Origin: Pseudomonas sp. CFBP 13711
Lineage (GTDB): Bacteria; Pseudomonadota; Gammaproteobacteria; Pseudomonadales; Pseudomonadaceae
Assembly (NCBI RefSeq): GCF_014842265.1
Contig: NZ_JACYVI010000007.1
Coordinates: forward strand, 264,002 to 328,001
DNA length: 64,000 nt
Direction of reading: 5' to 3'
The position numbers and the translations under genes were made by a program. The notes below the pieces were generated by a model, which had not been told where the DNA came from, searched no databases, and was given only the letters and a program-made list of their open reading frames with translations. Position 1 is the stretch's first letter. Each line of letters opens with the position of its first letter. Positions 9,747-18,938 of the stretch are shown here, one piece after another.

Positions 9747-9851
9747 GTCCTTGCAATAGCCGTCTATCCTTGGGGGATAGCCTTCGGGAGGTAGCGGCCC
9801 AAGCCAACGTTTTCGAAATTTATTCTATTGATCCTTAAAGGAGTGCGGCAC

Positions 9852-10112
9852 ATGTCAAAAGGGCATTCGCTACAAGACCCTTACCTGAACACTTTGCGTA
9901 AAGAAAAGGTTGGGGTTTCGATCTATCTGGTAAACGGCATCAAGCTGCAAGGCACTATCGAATCTTTTGACCAGTTCGTTATTTTGCTGAAGAACACTGT
10001 CAGCCAAATGGTCTACAAACACGCCATCTCGACTGTCGTTCCTGTCCGCCCGATTCGTCTGCCTAGCGCTACCGAATCCGAGCAGGCTGACGCCGAGCCA
10101 GGTAACGCCTGA
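9852..10112 (+). CDS. hfq: RNA chaperone Hfq
   Basis: Hfq is the hexameric Sm-like protein that pairs small RNAs with mRNAs and, in Pseudomonas, works with Crc in catabolite repression. The 86-residue protein begins MSKGHSLQDPYLN, followed by the Sm1 region (VSIYLVNGIKLQGTIESFD) and the Sm2 motif YKHAIST. A short acidic tail ends it. I start at ATG 9852, preceded by a ribosome site around AAAGGAG. An upstream in-frame start at 9828 is not native. hflX follows after 12 bases. Confidence 0.98.
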   Translation: MSKGHSLQDPYLNTLRKEKVGVSIYLVNGIKLQGTIESFDQFVILLKNTVSQMVYKHAISTVVPVRPIRLPSATESEQADAEPGNA

Positions 10113-10124
10113 TAGGAGTCTGCT

Positions 10125-11426
10125 TTGTTCTTTGAGCGCCACAGTGGTGGTGAGCGGGCGATCCTCGTTCACTTGGATGGTCAGGACCCTGAGGCGCGCG
10201 AAGATCCGCAGGAGTTCAGGGAACTGGCGCTGTCGGCCGGTGCCGATATTGTCTCGTTCGTCAACGTGCCAAGACATCGGCCTACGGCCAAATATCTGGT
10301 GGGCAGCGGCAAGGTCGAGGAATTACGCGACCTGGTCAAAACCGAAAAATCAGATATCGTCATCTTCAATCATGTCCTTACACCCAGTCAGGAACGTAAC
10401 CTCGAACGTGTTTTCGAGTGTCGCGTGCTTGACCGTACGGGCCTGATTCTCGACATCTTCGCCCAACGGGCGCGCACCCACGAAGGCAAGCTGCAGGTCG
10501 AACTGGCCCAGCTTGAGCACATGAGTACGCGGCTGGTCCGTGGCTGGACTCACCTTGAGCGTCAGGGCGGTGGTATCGGTCTGCGCGGCCCGGGTGAAAC
10601 CCAGCTTGAAACGGACCGACGTCTGTTGCGTGTGCGCTTGCGTCAGATCAAGGGCCGGCTTGAAAAAGTCCGCAGTCAGCGTGATCAGGCTCGTCGTGGC
10701 CGGTCCCGCGCCGATATCCCTACGGTGTCGATCGTCGGCTATACCAACGCCGGCAAGTCAACGCTGTTCAATGCGGTGACTGACTCCGACGTCTACGCGG
10801 CGGATCAACTGTTCGCGACCCTCGACCCGACCCTGCGCCGCCTTGAAGTCAAAGACCTCGGGCCGATTGTGCTGGCCGATACGGTGGGTTTTATCCGCCA
10901 TTTGCCGCACAAGCTGGTCGAGGCCTTTCGGGCTACGCTCGAAGAATCGAGCAACTCCGATCTGCTGCTGCATGTGATCGACGCTCACGAGCCCGATCGC
11001 CTTGAGCAGATCGAGCAGGTCATGGTGGTGCTGGGCGAGATTGGCGCCCAGGACTTGCCGATGCTCGAGGTCTATAACAAACTCGATCTGCTCGAAGGGG
11101 TGGAGCCGCAGATTCAACGCGATGCTGATGGCAAGCCGCAGCGGGTCTGGGTTTCTGCCCGTGACGGACGCGGTCTGGATTTGCTCAGGCAAGCCATCGC
11201 CGAAGTATTGGGCAATGATCTCTTTGTGGGGACGTTGCGCCTGACGCAGGAGTTCGCCCGGTTGCGTGCCCAGTTTTTCAACTTGGGCGCGGTGCAGAGC
11301 GAAGAACACGACGAAGAAGGCCAGAGTCTTCTGGCTGTTCGGTTACCCCGAGTTGAATTCAATCGCCTGGTGAGTCGCGAAGGACTGCAGCCGCTCGAAT
11401 TCATCGAGCAACACACTTTGCAATAA
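10125..11426 (+). CDS. hflX: Ribosome-associated GTPase HflX
   Basis: HflX binds the 50S subunit and splits stalled 70S ribosomes under stress. The 433-residue protein has the N-terminal HflX domain, a coiled-coil-rich GGxGxRGPGETQLE segment, then the GTPase with GYTNAGKSTLFN, DTVGFIRHLPH and NKLD. Translation seems to start at TTG 10125 after GATAGGAG, which makes hfq and hflX tightly coupled. The neighbouring hflK and hflC form a different complex, and the shared name reflects only operon history. Confidence 0.95.
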   Translation: MFFERHSGGERAILVHLDGQDPEAREDPQEFRELALSAGADIVSFVNVPRHRPTAKYLVGSGKVEELRDLVKTEKSDIVIFNHVLTPSQERNLERVFECRVLDRTGLILDIFAQRARTHEGKLQVELAQLEHMSTRLVRGWTHLERQGGGIGLRGPGETQLETDRRLLRVRLRQIKGRLEKVRSQRDQARRGRSRADIPTVSIVGYTNAGKSTLFNAVTDSDVYAADQLFATLDPTLRRLEVKDLGPIVLADTVGFIRHLPHKLVEAFRATLEESSNSDLLLHVIDAHEPDRLEQIEQVMVVLGEIGAQDLPMLEVYNKLDLLEGVEPQIQRDADGKPQRVWVSARDGRGLDLLRQAIAEVLGNDLFVGTLRLTQEFARLRAQFFNLGAVQSEEHDEEGQSLLAVRLPRVEFNRLVSREGLQPLEFIEQHTLQ

Positions 11427-11434
11427 AAGCCTGA

Positions 11435-11455
11435 CAAAGCGGTTGTACCGCTTTG
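11435..11455 (+). other. Perfect 8-bp hairpin between hflX and hflK
   Basis: CAAAGCGG and CCGCTTTG form a perfect stem around a five-base loop, nine bases after the hflX stop. No T-run follows, so it is not a standard intrinsic terminator. It may stabilise the upstream mRNA end or mark a processing site. Confidence 0.5.
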
Positions 11456-11522
11456 ACGGGCATTCTGTAGCATTGGTCGGCGCGCCGCGGGCGCGTCTTT
11501 GCTTTATCAGATGGAGAGCGCT

Positions 11523-12704
11523 ATGGCTTGGAATGAGCCGGGTGGCAACTCGAATAATCAGGATCCTTGGGGTGGTAAGCGCAAGGGCGGCGACCGCAAG
11601 GGGCCACCGGATCTCGACGAGGCCTTCCGTAAGCTGCAGGAAAGCCTGAATGGGTTGTTCGGTGGTGGCAAGAAACGCAGTGGCGATGGCGGCGGCAGCG
11701 GCGGTGGATCGAGCAAGGGCGGTGGCCTTGGCCTGCTCGGCATCGGTCTGGTCGTGCTGCTCGCCATCTGGCTGTACAACGCAATCTATGTGGTCGACGA
11801 GCAGGAGCAGGCCGTTGTGCTGCGCTTCGGCAAGTACTACGAAACCGTCGGGCCGGGTCTGAACATCTATTTCCCGCCGTTCGATCGCAAGTACCTCGAA
11901 AACGTGACGCGCGAACGTGCGTACAGCAAGCAGGGCCAGATGCTTACCGAAGACGAGAACATCGTCGAAGTGCCACTGACCGTGCAGTACAAAATTACCA
12001 ATCTGCAGGATTTCGTGCTGAACGTTGATCAGCCTGAAGTCAGCCTGCAGCATGCGACCGAAAGTGCCTTGCGTCATGTCGTCGGTTCGACCGCCATGGA
12101 TCAGGTGCTGACTGAAGGTCGTGAGTTGATGGCCAGCGAAATCAAGGAGCGGCTGCAGCGCTTCCTCGATACCTATCGCACCGGCATCACCGTGACTCAG
12201 GTCAACGTGCAGAGCGCTGCGGCGCCACGCGAAGTCCAGGAAGCGTTCGATGACGTGATCCGCGCCCGTGAAGACGAGCAACGCTCACGCAACCAGGCTG
12301 AAACCTACGCAAACGGCGTGATCCCGGAAGCGCGTGGTCAGGCTCAGCGTATCGTCGAAGACGCCAACGGCTATCGCGATGAAGTGGTCTCTCGAGCCAA
12401 GGGTGAGGCGGATCGCTTTACCAAGCTGGTTGCCGAGTACCGCAAGGCACCGGAAGTCACGCGTGAGCGTCTGTATCTGGACACCATGCAGGAAGTCTTC
12501 AGCAACACCAGCAAGGTACTCGTGACCGGCGACAAAGGTCAGAACAACCTGCTTTACCTGCCGTTGGACAAAATGATCGATAGCAGCCGTAACGGTTCCA
12601 ATTCGTCTACCGCCGGCGGCGCTGCTGCTGCACCGGCAGACCCGGGCTCACGAGCAGCGGACATGCAACAGCAGCGTGACACGCGCACTAGGGAGACTCG
12701 CTGA
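11523..12704 (+). CDS. hflK: FtsH protease modulator HflK
   Basis: HflK is an SPFH/prohibitin-family membrane protein that, with HflC, encloses the FtsH protease and shapes its access to substrates. The 393-residue protein has a glycine-rich, charged N-terminal tail (about 1-75), one transmembrane helix (GLLGIGLVVLLAIWLYNAIYV) and the SPFH domain, followed by a long helical region and a low-complexity end. Start ATG 11523 follows GGAGAG. The stop overlaps the hflC ATG, consistent with paired synthesis. Confidence 0.95.
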   Translation: MAWNEPGGNSNNQDPWGGKRKGGDRKGPPDLDEAFRKLQESLNGLFGGGKKRSGDGGGSGGGSSKGGGLGLLGIGLVVLLAIWLYNAIYVVDEQEQAVVLRFGKYYETVGPGLNIYFPPFDRKYLENVTRERAYSKQGQMLTEDENIVEVPLTVQYKITNLQDFVLNVDQPEVSLQHATESALRHVVGSTAMDQVLTEGRELMASEIKERLQRFLDTYRTGITVTQVNVQSAAAPREVQEAFDDVIRAREDEQRSRNQAETYANGVIPEARGQAQRIVEDANGYRDEVVSRAKGEADRFTKLVAEYRKAPEVTRERLYLDTMQEVFSNTSKVLVTGDKGQNNLLYLPLDKMIDSSRNGSNSSTAGGAAAAPADPGSRAADMQQQRDTRTRETR

Positions 12705-13573
12705 TGAGCAATAAATCTCTGGTTGCCCTGATTGTCTGCGTCGTGTTGGCCGTGGTCGCATGGAACAGCTTCTACATCGTCGCTCAGACCGAGCGCGCGG
12801 TGCTCCTGCAGTTCGGTCGCGTGGTTCAGGCGGATGTTTCGCCAGGCCTGCACGTGAAGATTCCCTACGTGAATCAGGTGCGCAAGTTCGATGGTCGCTT
12901 GATGACCCTCGATGCGCCGACTCAGCGTTTCCTGACGCTGGAAAAGAAAGCCGTAATGGTTGATGCCTATGCCAAGTGGCGTGTGAAGGACGCTGAGCGT
13001 TTCTACACCGCGACATCCGGCCTGAAGCAGATCGCCGATGAGCGCCTTTCCCGTCGTCTCGAGTCCGGTCTGCGCGACCAGTTCGGTAAGCGCACCCTGC
13101 ACGAGGTGGTCTCGGGTGAGCGTGACGCGCTGATGGCTGACATCACTGCGTCGCTCAACACCATGGCCGGCAAAGAGCTGGGCATCGAAGTGGTCGATGT
13201 CCGGGTCAAGGCTATCGATCTGCCGAAGGAAGTGAATCGCAGCGTGTTCGAGCGCATGAGCACCGAGCGTGAGCGTGAAGCCCGCGAGCATCGCGCCAAG
13301 GGTAACGAACTGGCTGAAGGCATTCGTGCCGACGCCGATCGTCAGCGCCGCGTTCTGTTGGCTGAAGCGTATCGCGAGTCTGAAGAGGCGCGCGGTGATG
13401 GTGATGCTCAAGCGTCCGCGATCTACTCCAAGGCCTACGGTCAGGATCAGGAGTTCTACGCGTTCTACCGTAGCCTTCGCGCCTACCGTGAAAGCTTCGC
13501 CAACAAAAGCGACGTGATGGTGCTTGACCCAGGCAGCGAGTTTTTCCGCTATCTGCAAAAGTCCAAGCCGTAA
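12704..13573 (+). CDS. hflC: FtsH protease modulator HflC
   Basis: HflC is the partner of HflK in the membrane complex around FtsH. Residues 5-22 form the single N-terminal transmembrane helix. The SPFH domain follows (AQTERAVLLQFGRVV, then SPGLHVKIPYVNQV), and a charged helical stretch rich in ERE/AEG repeats is typical of the family. Length is 289 residues. The start overlaps the hflK stop by one base in ATGA fashion. An intrinsic terminator lies about 80 bases downstream, so this looks like the operon end. Confidence 0.96.
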   Translation: MSNKSLVALIVCVVLAVVAWNSFYIVAQTERAVLLQFGRVVQADVSPGLHVKIPYVNQVRKFDGRLMTLDAPTQRFLTLEKKAVMVDAYAKWRVKDAERFYTATSGLKQIADERLSRRLESGLRDQFGKRTLHEVVSGERDALMADITASLNTMAGKELGIEVVDVRVKAIDLPKEVNRSVFERMSTEREREAREHRAKGNELAEGIRADADRQRRVLLAEAYRESEEARGDGDAQASAIYSKAYGQDQEFYAFYRSLRAYRESFANKSDVMVLDPGSEFFRYLQKSKP

Positions 13574-13586
13574 TCGCATCAGCACT

Positions 13587-13628
13587 TGATCACTCCGCCG
13601 GGCGGCAAAACTGCCCGTCGGGGTGATC
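13587..13628 (+). other. Imperfect hairpin after hflC
   Basis: GATCACTCCGCCGGGCGG and the facing CTGCCCGTCGGGGTGATC can fold into a long imperfect stem with a short AAAA loop. It has no T-run and lies just upstream of the real terminator. It could protect the hflC 3' end. Confidence 0.45.
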
Positions 13629-13656
13629 GCGCGACAAAACGTGTGTATGATGCGGC

Positions 13657-13680
13657 AGCCGGGAAATTCCCGGCTTTTTT
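13657..13680 (+). terminator. Intrinsic terminator of the nnrD-hflC operon
   Basis: AGCCGGG and CCCGGCT form the stem around AAATT, followed directly by six T residues. It lies about 85 bases after the hflC stop and some 180 bases before hisZ. Confidence 0.85.
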
Positions 13681-13863
13681 GCGTCTGCACGATTGATTGG
13701 CCGTGGCGTGTTCCGTGCGCGGCAGTTTTTTCGAGGACAGTGTTCACGCTATTGCGGCGCATCAGGCAGGGGAGGTTTCCTTGCCATGCGTCCGCAGAAT
13801 GCTGTCTGCTTCACTCAAGGCTTGCCCAAGGGCCGGCCGCCCGGATCATAGGGGAAAGGCGTA

Positions 13864-15051
13864 ATGACAACGGTTGACCGCTGGCTGCTGCCGGATGGCA
13901 TCGAAGAAGTACTGCCGCCGGAAGCTGCGCGTATTGAAGTCGCGCGTCGTCAGGTGCTGGATCTGTTTCAGAGCTGGGGCTACGAGTTTGTCGTCACCCC
14001 GCACATCGAATACCTCGAATCGCTGCTCACCGGTGCAGGCCAGGATCTGGATCTGCGCACCTTTAAAGTCGTCGACCCGCAATCGGGTCGGCAGATGGGG
14101 TTCCGCGCGGACATCACGCCGCAGGTCGCCCGCATCGACGCGCATACATTGCGCCGTGAAGGCCCGAGCCGTCTCTGCTACGCAGGCAGCGTGCTGCATG
14201 CCCAGCCGCGTGCGTTGTCGTCCTCGCGCAGTCCGATCCAGCTGGGTGCCGAGTTGTACGGCGATGCGAGCCCGAGCAGCGACGTCGAAGTCATCAGCCT
14301 CATGTTGGCGATGCTGCAACTGGCTGACGTGCCGGACGTCCATATGGACCTGGGCCACGTCGGGATTTACCGCGGCCTTGCCCGCGCTGCCGGGTTGTCC
14401 GGCGAAGTCGAGCAACAGCTGTTTGATGCACTTCAGCGCAAAGCCATCGACGAGGTCATTGCGTTGACCGAAGGTCTGTCGGCGGATCTGGCCAGCATGC
14501 TGCGCGCGCTGGTGGATCTGTGTGGCGACCGTAGCGTGTTGGCGCAGGCTCGCGACCGTCTGGTGAATGCGCCGGCGCCGGTCATCGAAGCGCTGGATGA
14601 TCTGCAGGAAATCGCCGAACGTCTGTCGGCCCGGTTTCCTGAGCTACCGTTGTATTTTGACCTCGGCGAATTGCGCGGCTACCACTACCACACCGGTGTG
14701 GTGTTTGCGGTGTTCGTCCCGGGTGTTGGCCAGTCGATCGCTCAAGGCGGTCGGTACGATGACATTGGTGCCGACTTCGGTCGTGCGCGCCCGGCAACGG
14801 GTTTTTCCACCGATTTGAAAACCCTGGTCACACGCGGTCAGGCGCAGATCGAGCTACCGTCAGGCGGTATCTGGATGCCGGACAGCACTGATGCGGTGCT
14901 GTGGCAGAAGGTCTGTCAGCTGCGCGCAGAAGGTCAGCGTGTGGTTCAGGCCTTGCCAGGCCAACCGGTTTCAGCGGCGCAAGACGCCGACTGCGATCGG
15001 CAATTGATTCAGCAGGGCGAGCGTTGGCAGGTAATGCCGCTGGCCTCTTGA
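13864..15051 (+). CDS. hisZ: ATP phosphoribosyltransferase regulatory subunit HisZ
   Basis: HisZ resembles class II histidyl-tRNA synthetases but lacks tRNA charging. It forms a complex with the short HisG and makes it sensitive to histidine feedback. The 395-residue protein has the synthetase-like motifs PDGIEEVLPPEA, DITPQVARIDA and YYHTG-like LRGYHYHTGVVF and GGRYDDIG. Many pseudomonads carry a small DUF2065 gene between hflC and hisZ, but I could not read one here. purA follows, probably in the same transcript. Confidence 0.95.
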   Translation: MTTVDRWLLPDGIEEVLPPEAARIEVARRQVLDLFQSWGYEFVVTPHIEYLESLLTGAGQDLDLRTFKVVDPQSGRQMGFRADITPQVARIDAHTLRREGPSRLCYAGSVLHAQPRALSSSRSPIQLGAELYGDASPSSDVEVISLMLAMLQLADVPDVHMDLGHVGIYRGLARAAGLSGEVEQQLFDALQRKAIDEVIALTEGLSADLASMLRALVDLCGDRSVLAQARDRLVNAPAPVIEALDDLQEIAERLSARFPELPLYFDLGELRGYHYHTGVVFAVFVPGVGQSIAQGGRYDDIGADFGRARPATGFSTDLKTLVTRGQAQIELPSGGIWMPDSTDAVLWQKVCQLRAEGQRVVQALPGQPVSAAQDADCDRQLIQQGERWQVMPLAS

Positions 15052-15105
15052 GTTTCCCCGCCGGCCGCTGCCGGCACCAAGTTTGCGCGAATGAGGACAA
15101 GTGTT

Positions 15106-16398
15106 ATGGGTAAGAATGTCGTAGTCCTGGGCACCCAATGGGGTGATGAGGGCAAAGGCAAGATCGTTGATCTGCTGACCGAACATGCAACCGCGGTAGT
15201 GCGCTATCAAGGCGGCCACAACGCTGGCCACACGCTGGTGATCGACGGCGAAAAAACCGTCCTGCACCTGATTCCGTCCGGCGTCCTGCGCGAAGGCGTG
15301 CAGTGCCTGATCGGCAACGGTGTGGTTGTTGCGCCTGATGCACTCATGCGCGAAATCACCAAGCTGGAAGAGAAAGGCATTCCGGTGCGCGAGCGTCTGC
15401 GCATCAGCCCGTCCTGCCCGCTGATCCTGTCCTATCACGTGGCCCTTGATCAGGCCCGTGAAAAAGCCCGTGGCGAGCACAAGATCGGTACAACCGGTCG
15501 CGGCATCGGTCCGGCTTACGAAGACAAGGTTGCGCGTCGTGGCCTGCGCATCGGTGATCTGTTCCACCGCGAACGCTTCGCCGCCAAGCTGGGCGAGCTG
15601 CTGGATTACCACAACTTCGTTCTGGTGAATTACTACAAAGAGCCGGCCATCGACTTCCAGAAGACACTCGACGAGTGCATGGAATACGCCGAGCTGCTCA
15701 AGCCGATGATGCTCGACGTGACCGCCACGCTGCACGAAATGCGTCGCGCCGGCAAAGACATCATGTTCGAAGGTGCCCAGGGTTCGTTGCTGGACATCGA
15801 CCACGGTACCTACCCGTACGTCACCAGCTCGAACACCACTGCCGGCGGCATCGCCACCGGTTCGGGCATGGGGCCGATGTACCTGGATTACATCCTGGGC
15901 ATCACCAAGGCCTACACCACTCGCGTGGGTTCGGGTCCGTTCCCGACGGAGCTGTTCGACGACGTCGGCGCATTCCTGGCCAAGCGTGGCCACGAGTTCG
16001 GTGCAACCACCGGCCGTGCCCGCCGCTGTGGCTGGTTCGACGCTGTTATCCTGCGCCGCGCCATCGACGTCAACAGCATCTCGGGCATCTGCCTGACCAA
16101 GCTGGACGTGCTTGACGGTCTCGAGACCATCAACATCTGCGTGGGCTACAAGAACGAGAACGGTGCAGTGATCGACGCCCCGACCGACGCTGACAGCTAC
16201 ATCGGCCTGGAGCCAGTGTACGAAGAAGTGCCGGGCTGGTCCGAGTCGACCCTGGGTGCCAAGACCCTGGAAGAGCTGCCTGCCAACGCTCGCGCTTACA
16301 TCAAGCGCCTTGAAGAACTGGTTGGCGCACCGATCGACATTATTTCGACGGGCCCTGATCGCAACGAGACGATCGTTCTGCGTCACCCGTTCGATTGA
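15106..16398 (+). CDS. purA: Adenylosuccinate synthetase PurA
   Basis: PurA joins aspartate to IMP using GTP, the first committed step to AMP. The 430-residue length is standard. Near the N-terminus are the GDEGKGKI phosphate loop and GGHNAGHT, with the TTGRGIGPAYEDK and GTYPYVTSSNTT segments further on. ATG 15106 is preceded by GAGGA. An in-frame start at 15091 lacks a ribosome site. A strong terminator follows. Confidence 0.98.
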   Translation: MGKNVVVLGTQWGDEGKGKIVDLLTEHATAVVRYQGGHNAGHTLVIDGEKTVLHLIPSGVLREGVQCLIGNGVVVAPDALMREITKLEEKGIPVRERLRISPSCPLILSYHVALDQAREKARGEHKIGTTGRGIGPAYEDKVARRGLRIGDLFHRERFAAKLGELLDYHNFVLVNYYKEPAIDFQKTLDECMEYAELLKPMMLDVTATLHEMRRAGKDIMFEGAQGSLLDIDHGTYPYVTSSNTTAGGIATGSGMGPMYLDYILGITKAYTTRVGSGPFPTELFDDVGAFLAKRGHEFGATTGRARRCGWFDAVILRRAIDVNSISGICLTKLDVLDGLETINICVGYKNENGAVIDAPTDADSYIGLEPVYEEVPGWSESTLGAKTLEELPANARAYIKRLEELVGAPIDIISTGPDRNETIVLRHPFD

Positions 16399-16416
16399 TA
16401 AGTCGTTGAAACACAA

Positions 16417-16447
16417 ACAAAGGGTCGCTTCGGCGGCCCTTTGTTTT
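16417..16447 (+). terminator. Intrinsic terminator after purA
   Basis: ACAAAGGGTCGC and GCGGCCCTTTGT pair around a TTCG tetraloop with one mismatch, followed by TTTGT. It is 18 bases beyond the purA stop. Confidence 0.85.
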
Positions 16448-16560
16448 GTCCGTTGGCTTGCACCTCCATTCAATCCCGCCACTGCGGCACGACCCTTGCT
16501 GTGATTCCACGTATTACGCGATGCCAACATTTTAATGGCGTGTGTTGTGGGGGATTTCCT

Positions 16561-18495
16561 GTGTCGGCTGTTACTTCTCTTCTACGCAGTCGCTTGCTGC
16601 GACCCGTATTCATTGCTCTTGGTATTGCCCTTGTGGTGCAGGTGCTGGTTGCCGTCGCCCTCACTCGGAGCACCGTTACTGCGCTCGAAGCTGAACTGGC
16701 GGCGCGGCTGAGTGTAGATTCGCAACACTTGGCCGACGAACTGGAACAGGCAAGCGGCGACGTAACGTCCAGTCTGGACAGTCTTTCGCAAAATACACGT
16801 CAGCGCCTGAGCGCGGGCCTGTCGACGCGTCTGAAAGACGAACAGAAGCAACTGCGTGCGACGCTGGAGAAAGACCTGCGGGATTCAGCGACGGACATGG
16901 CCGAGCTGCTGGCTGCTGTCGCGCCACGGGCGATGTGGGATGGCGATACGCCGACGCTGTCGGAGTTCGCGCGCCGTGCGCAACGCAATCCGAACGTGCT
17001 TTTTGTGGTCTACGACGATGCTCAAGGTGAGCACCTGACGCGTTATCTGAATCGCGAGAACGAATCGATCAAGGCCCTGCTGGCGAAAGGCGAGGGCGAG
17101 CGTGCCATGGACAAGGTCCTGAATGCGGCGCAGAAGGATCCTTCGGTTTATTACGTCGAGGCTTCGATCAGCCCCAACGGTGTGGAAATCGGCAAAGTAC
17201 GCATGGGCGTATCGACCACGTCGGTGGAAGAGAATCTGGCGGCGCTGGACAAACGCTTCGTTGCGTTGATCGGCAGCGGTGATCAACTGGTTTCGGAAAG
17301 TCTGGGCGGCGCTGCGGCCGAGAGTTCTGCCGCATTGCGCTCGCGTCTGCAAACGGCGCAATCGTCGGCCACTGCGATGGCAGCCAATACCAGTTCCGCT
17401 GTACAGGAGGCTGCGTCCACGTTGCGCTGGAGAATCGGCGTCGGGCTGTCTCTGGTGGGGCTCGGTGTGCTGGTGGTGTTGGCCATCGTGCTGGGGCGCC
17501 GCGTCGTGTTGCGCTTGCAGCTGCTCAATCGTGCGCTGGATGATCTGGCAGCAGGCGAAGGCGATCTGACCAAGCGCGTCAAACTCAACAGCAACGATGA
17601 GATAGGCGATATGGCTGCGGCGGTGAACCGCTTCGTCGACAAATTGCAGCCGATCGTTCGAGAGGCGGGCGATGTGGCGCAACAGACGGGGGTTGAGATC
17701 GGCGCCATGAGCAAACGCAATGCGGGCGCCGGCGCTGCCGCCGAGTTGCAGCGTGATGAAGTGGCTGCCAGCCTTCAAGCGCTGGCGCAGATGGCTGACG
17801 AGGCGCAGGCCGAGAGCCAGGCGATGCAGGCAGCATTGCGGCAGGTGGTGGACATCCGTCAGGCGACCGATGAAAACACACGCACCTCCAATCAGGTGGG
17901 CAGCCTGATTGAGGCGCTGGCCGGGCAGGTGGAGACCGGCTCCCAGGTCATCGAGCGGCTGGCGCAGCAAAGCCAGCAGATTGAAGTGGTGCTGGAAGTG
18001 ATCCATGGCATCGCCGAGCAAACCAACTTGCTTGCCCTCAACGCGGCCATTGAGGCAGCGCGTGCGGGCGAGACCGGTCGAGGTTTCGCCGTTGTCGCCG
18101 ATGAAGTGCGCGCGTTGGCGAGCAAGACGCAAAGCTCAACGGGCGATATTCAGGAGCACATCGCCAAGCTGCAATCCGGGGCGCGCGAAGCGGTGGCAAC
18201 GATTGGTCTGGCCGGGCGTCAGGCCAAAGAAGGCTTGGCGGTATTGAAGGACAGCGCGCGGCTACAGCAGTCGGTGCAGTTGTCTGTCGAGCAGGTTCAT
18301 GCGGCGATTGGTTTAGCGACTCGTGCGGCAGAGCATCAAGCTCACGGCGCGCAAGCAGTACGGGGGCGCGTAGAAGTCATTCACGCTCAAGCCGAGAAGG
18401 CTGCGCAGGCCGTGGTGGAAACAACCGCCAGCGGCAAGACGCTGGACAGGCTTGCTGCTCAGCTCAAGGCGAGTCTTGGGCAGTTCCGGGCGTAG
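16561..18495 (+). CDS. Methyl-accepting chemotaxis protein
   Basis: The protein is a membrane chemoreceptor that feeds CheA. From the GTG at 16561 (after GGGGGATTT) it has 644 residues: a first transmembrane helix (about 15-36), a mostly helical periplasmic region (about 37-290), a second helix (GVGLSLVGLGVLVVLAIVLG), a HAMP domain and the signalling hairpin with EQTNLLALNAAIEAARAGE and FAVVADEVRALA. No CheR-binding pentapeptide is visible at the C-terminus. The ligand cannot be read from the sequence. It stands alone between purA and the tRNA pair. An open frame back to 16441 overlaps the purA terminator and is unlikely. Confidence 0.92.
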   Translation: MSAVTSLLRSRLLRPVFIALGIALVVQVLVAVALTRSTVTALEAELAARLSVDSQHLADELEQASGDVTSSLDSLSQNTRQRLSAGLSTRLKDEQKQLRATLEKDLRDSATDMAELLAAVAPRAMWDGDTPTLSEFARRAQRNPNVLFVVYDDAQGEHLTRYLNRENESIKALLAKGEGERAMDKVLNAAQKDPSVYYVEASISPNGVEIGKVRMGVSTTSVEENLAALDKRFVALIGSGDQLVSESLGGAAAESSAALRSRLQTAQSSATAMAANTSSAVQEAASTLRWRIGVGLSLVGLGVLVVLAIVLGRRVVLRLQLLNRALDDLAAGEGDLTKRVKLNSNDEIGDMAAAVNRFVDKLQPIVREAGDVAQQTGVEIGAMSKRNAGAGAAAELQRDEVAASLQALAQMADEAQAESQAMQAALRQVVDIRQATDENTRTSNQVGSLIEALAGQVETGSQVIERLAQQSQQIEVVLEVIHGIAEQTNLLALNAAIEAARAGETGRGFAVVADEVRALASKTQSSTGDIQEHIAKLQSGAREAVATIGLAGRQAKEGLAVLKDSARLQQSVQLSVEQVHAAIGLATRAAEHQAHGAQAVRGRVEVIHAQAEKAAQAVVETTASGKTLDRLAAQLKASLGQFRA

Positions 18496-18536
18496 TCGCC
18501 TGTACGGACGGGGGTATTGCAGCCCCCCAGAAAGCA

Positions 18537-18563
18537 CAAAACCGAGCACTTGGCTCGGTTTTG
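18537..18563. terminator. Bidirectional terminator between the chemoreceptor gene and tRNA-Leu
   Basis: CAAAACCGAG and CTCGGTTTTG form a perfect 10-bp stem with a seven-base loop. T-rich tails follow on both strands, so it can end both the chemoreceptor transcript and the tRNA on the minus strand. Confidence 0.85.
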
Positions 18564-18569
18564 TTTGTT

Positions 18570-18656
18570 TGGTGCCCAGAAGAAGACTCGAACTTCCACG
18601 ACCTTGCGGTCACCAGCACCTGAAGCTGGCGTGTCTACCAATTTCACCATCTGGGC
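18570..18656 (-). tRNA. tRNA-Leu (anticodon CAG), copy 1
   Basis: Read on the minus strand the 87 bases run from GCCCAGATGG to an encoded CCA. The anticodon loop TTCAGGT sits between CCAGC and GCTGG, giving anticodon CAG for CUG codons. The long variable arm (TGACCGCAAGGTCG) is that of a class II tRNA, and GTTCGAGTC forms the T loop. CUG is the main leucine codon here. It is identical to copy 2 about 195 bases away. Confidence 0.97.
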
Positions 18657-18820
18657 ATGGCGCTGATTTAATTAGATTTTTCGTGGGAGTGCAACTGAAT
18701 TTTTGAATTTCTTCGGGAGGCGGTTGAGCGATTCATTTGCCGCGTGGGACAGGGCAGGGAGAAGTAATCTACGCTGAGGGCAGTTTTGCCAGGCTTGACT
18801 TTTCAAACCGCAAAATGCAC

Positions 18821-18843
18821 AAAACCGAGCCTAAGCTCGGTTT
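18821..18843 (-). terminator. Terminator of tRNA-Leu copy 2
   Basis: AAACCGAGC and GCTCGGTTT pair around a four-base loop. On the minus strand the stem is followed by T-rich sequence just downstream of tRNA-Leu copy 2. The stem resembles the terminator of copy 1, as expected if tRNA and terminator were duplicated together. Confidence 0.75.
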
Positions 18844-18851
18844 CGTTGAAT

Positions 18852-18938
18852 TGGTGCCCAGAAGAAGACTCGAACTTCCACGACCTTGCGGTCACCAGCA
18901 CCTGAAGCTGGCGTGTCTACCAATTTCACCATCTGGGC
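18852..18938 (-). tRNA. tRNA-Leu (anticodon CAG), copy 2
   Basis: The 87-base sequence is identical to copy 1, including the encoded CCA and the CAG anticodon. It is the promoter-proximal copy of the pair. Its promoter must lie between here and rnr, on the minus strand. Confidence 0.97.

Noticed and set aside
11521..13762. Long open frames on the minus strand opposite hflK and hflC (up to 402 codons)
   Set aside because: They mirror the codon pattern of the real plus-strand genes, have no ribosome sites, and give compositions unlike any protein family.
13623..13877. An 84-codon frame between hflC and hisZ, where DUF2065 is often found
   Set aside because: It runs across the terminator stem and T-run, and its translation does not resemble the DUF2065 membrane protein.
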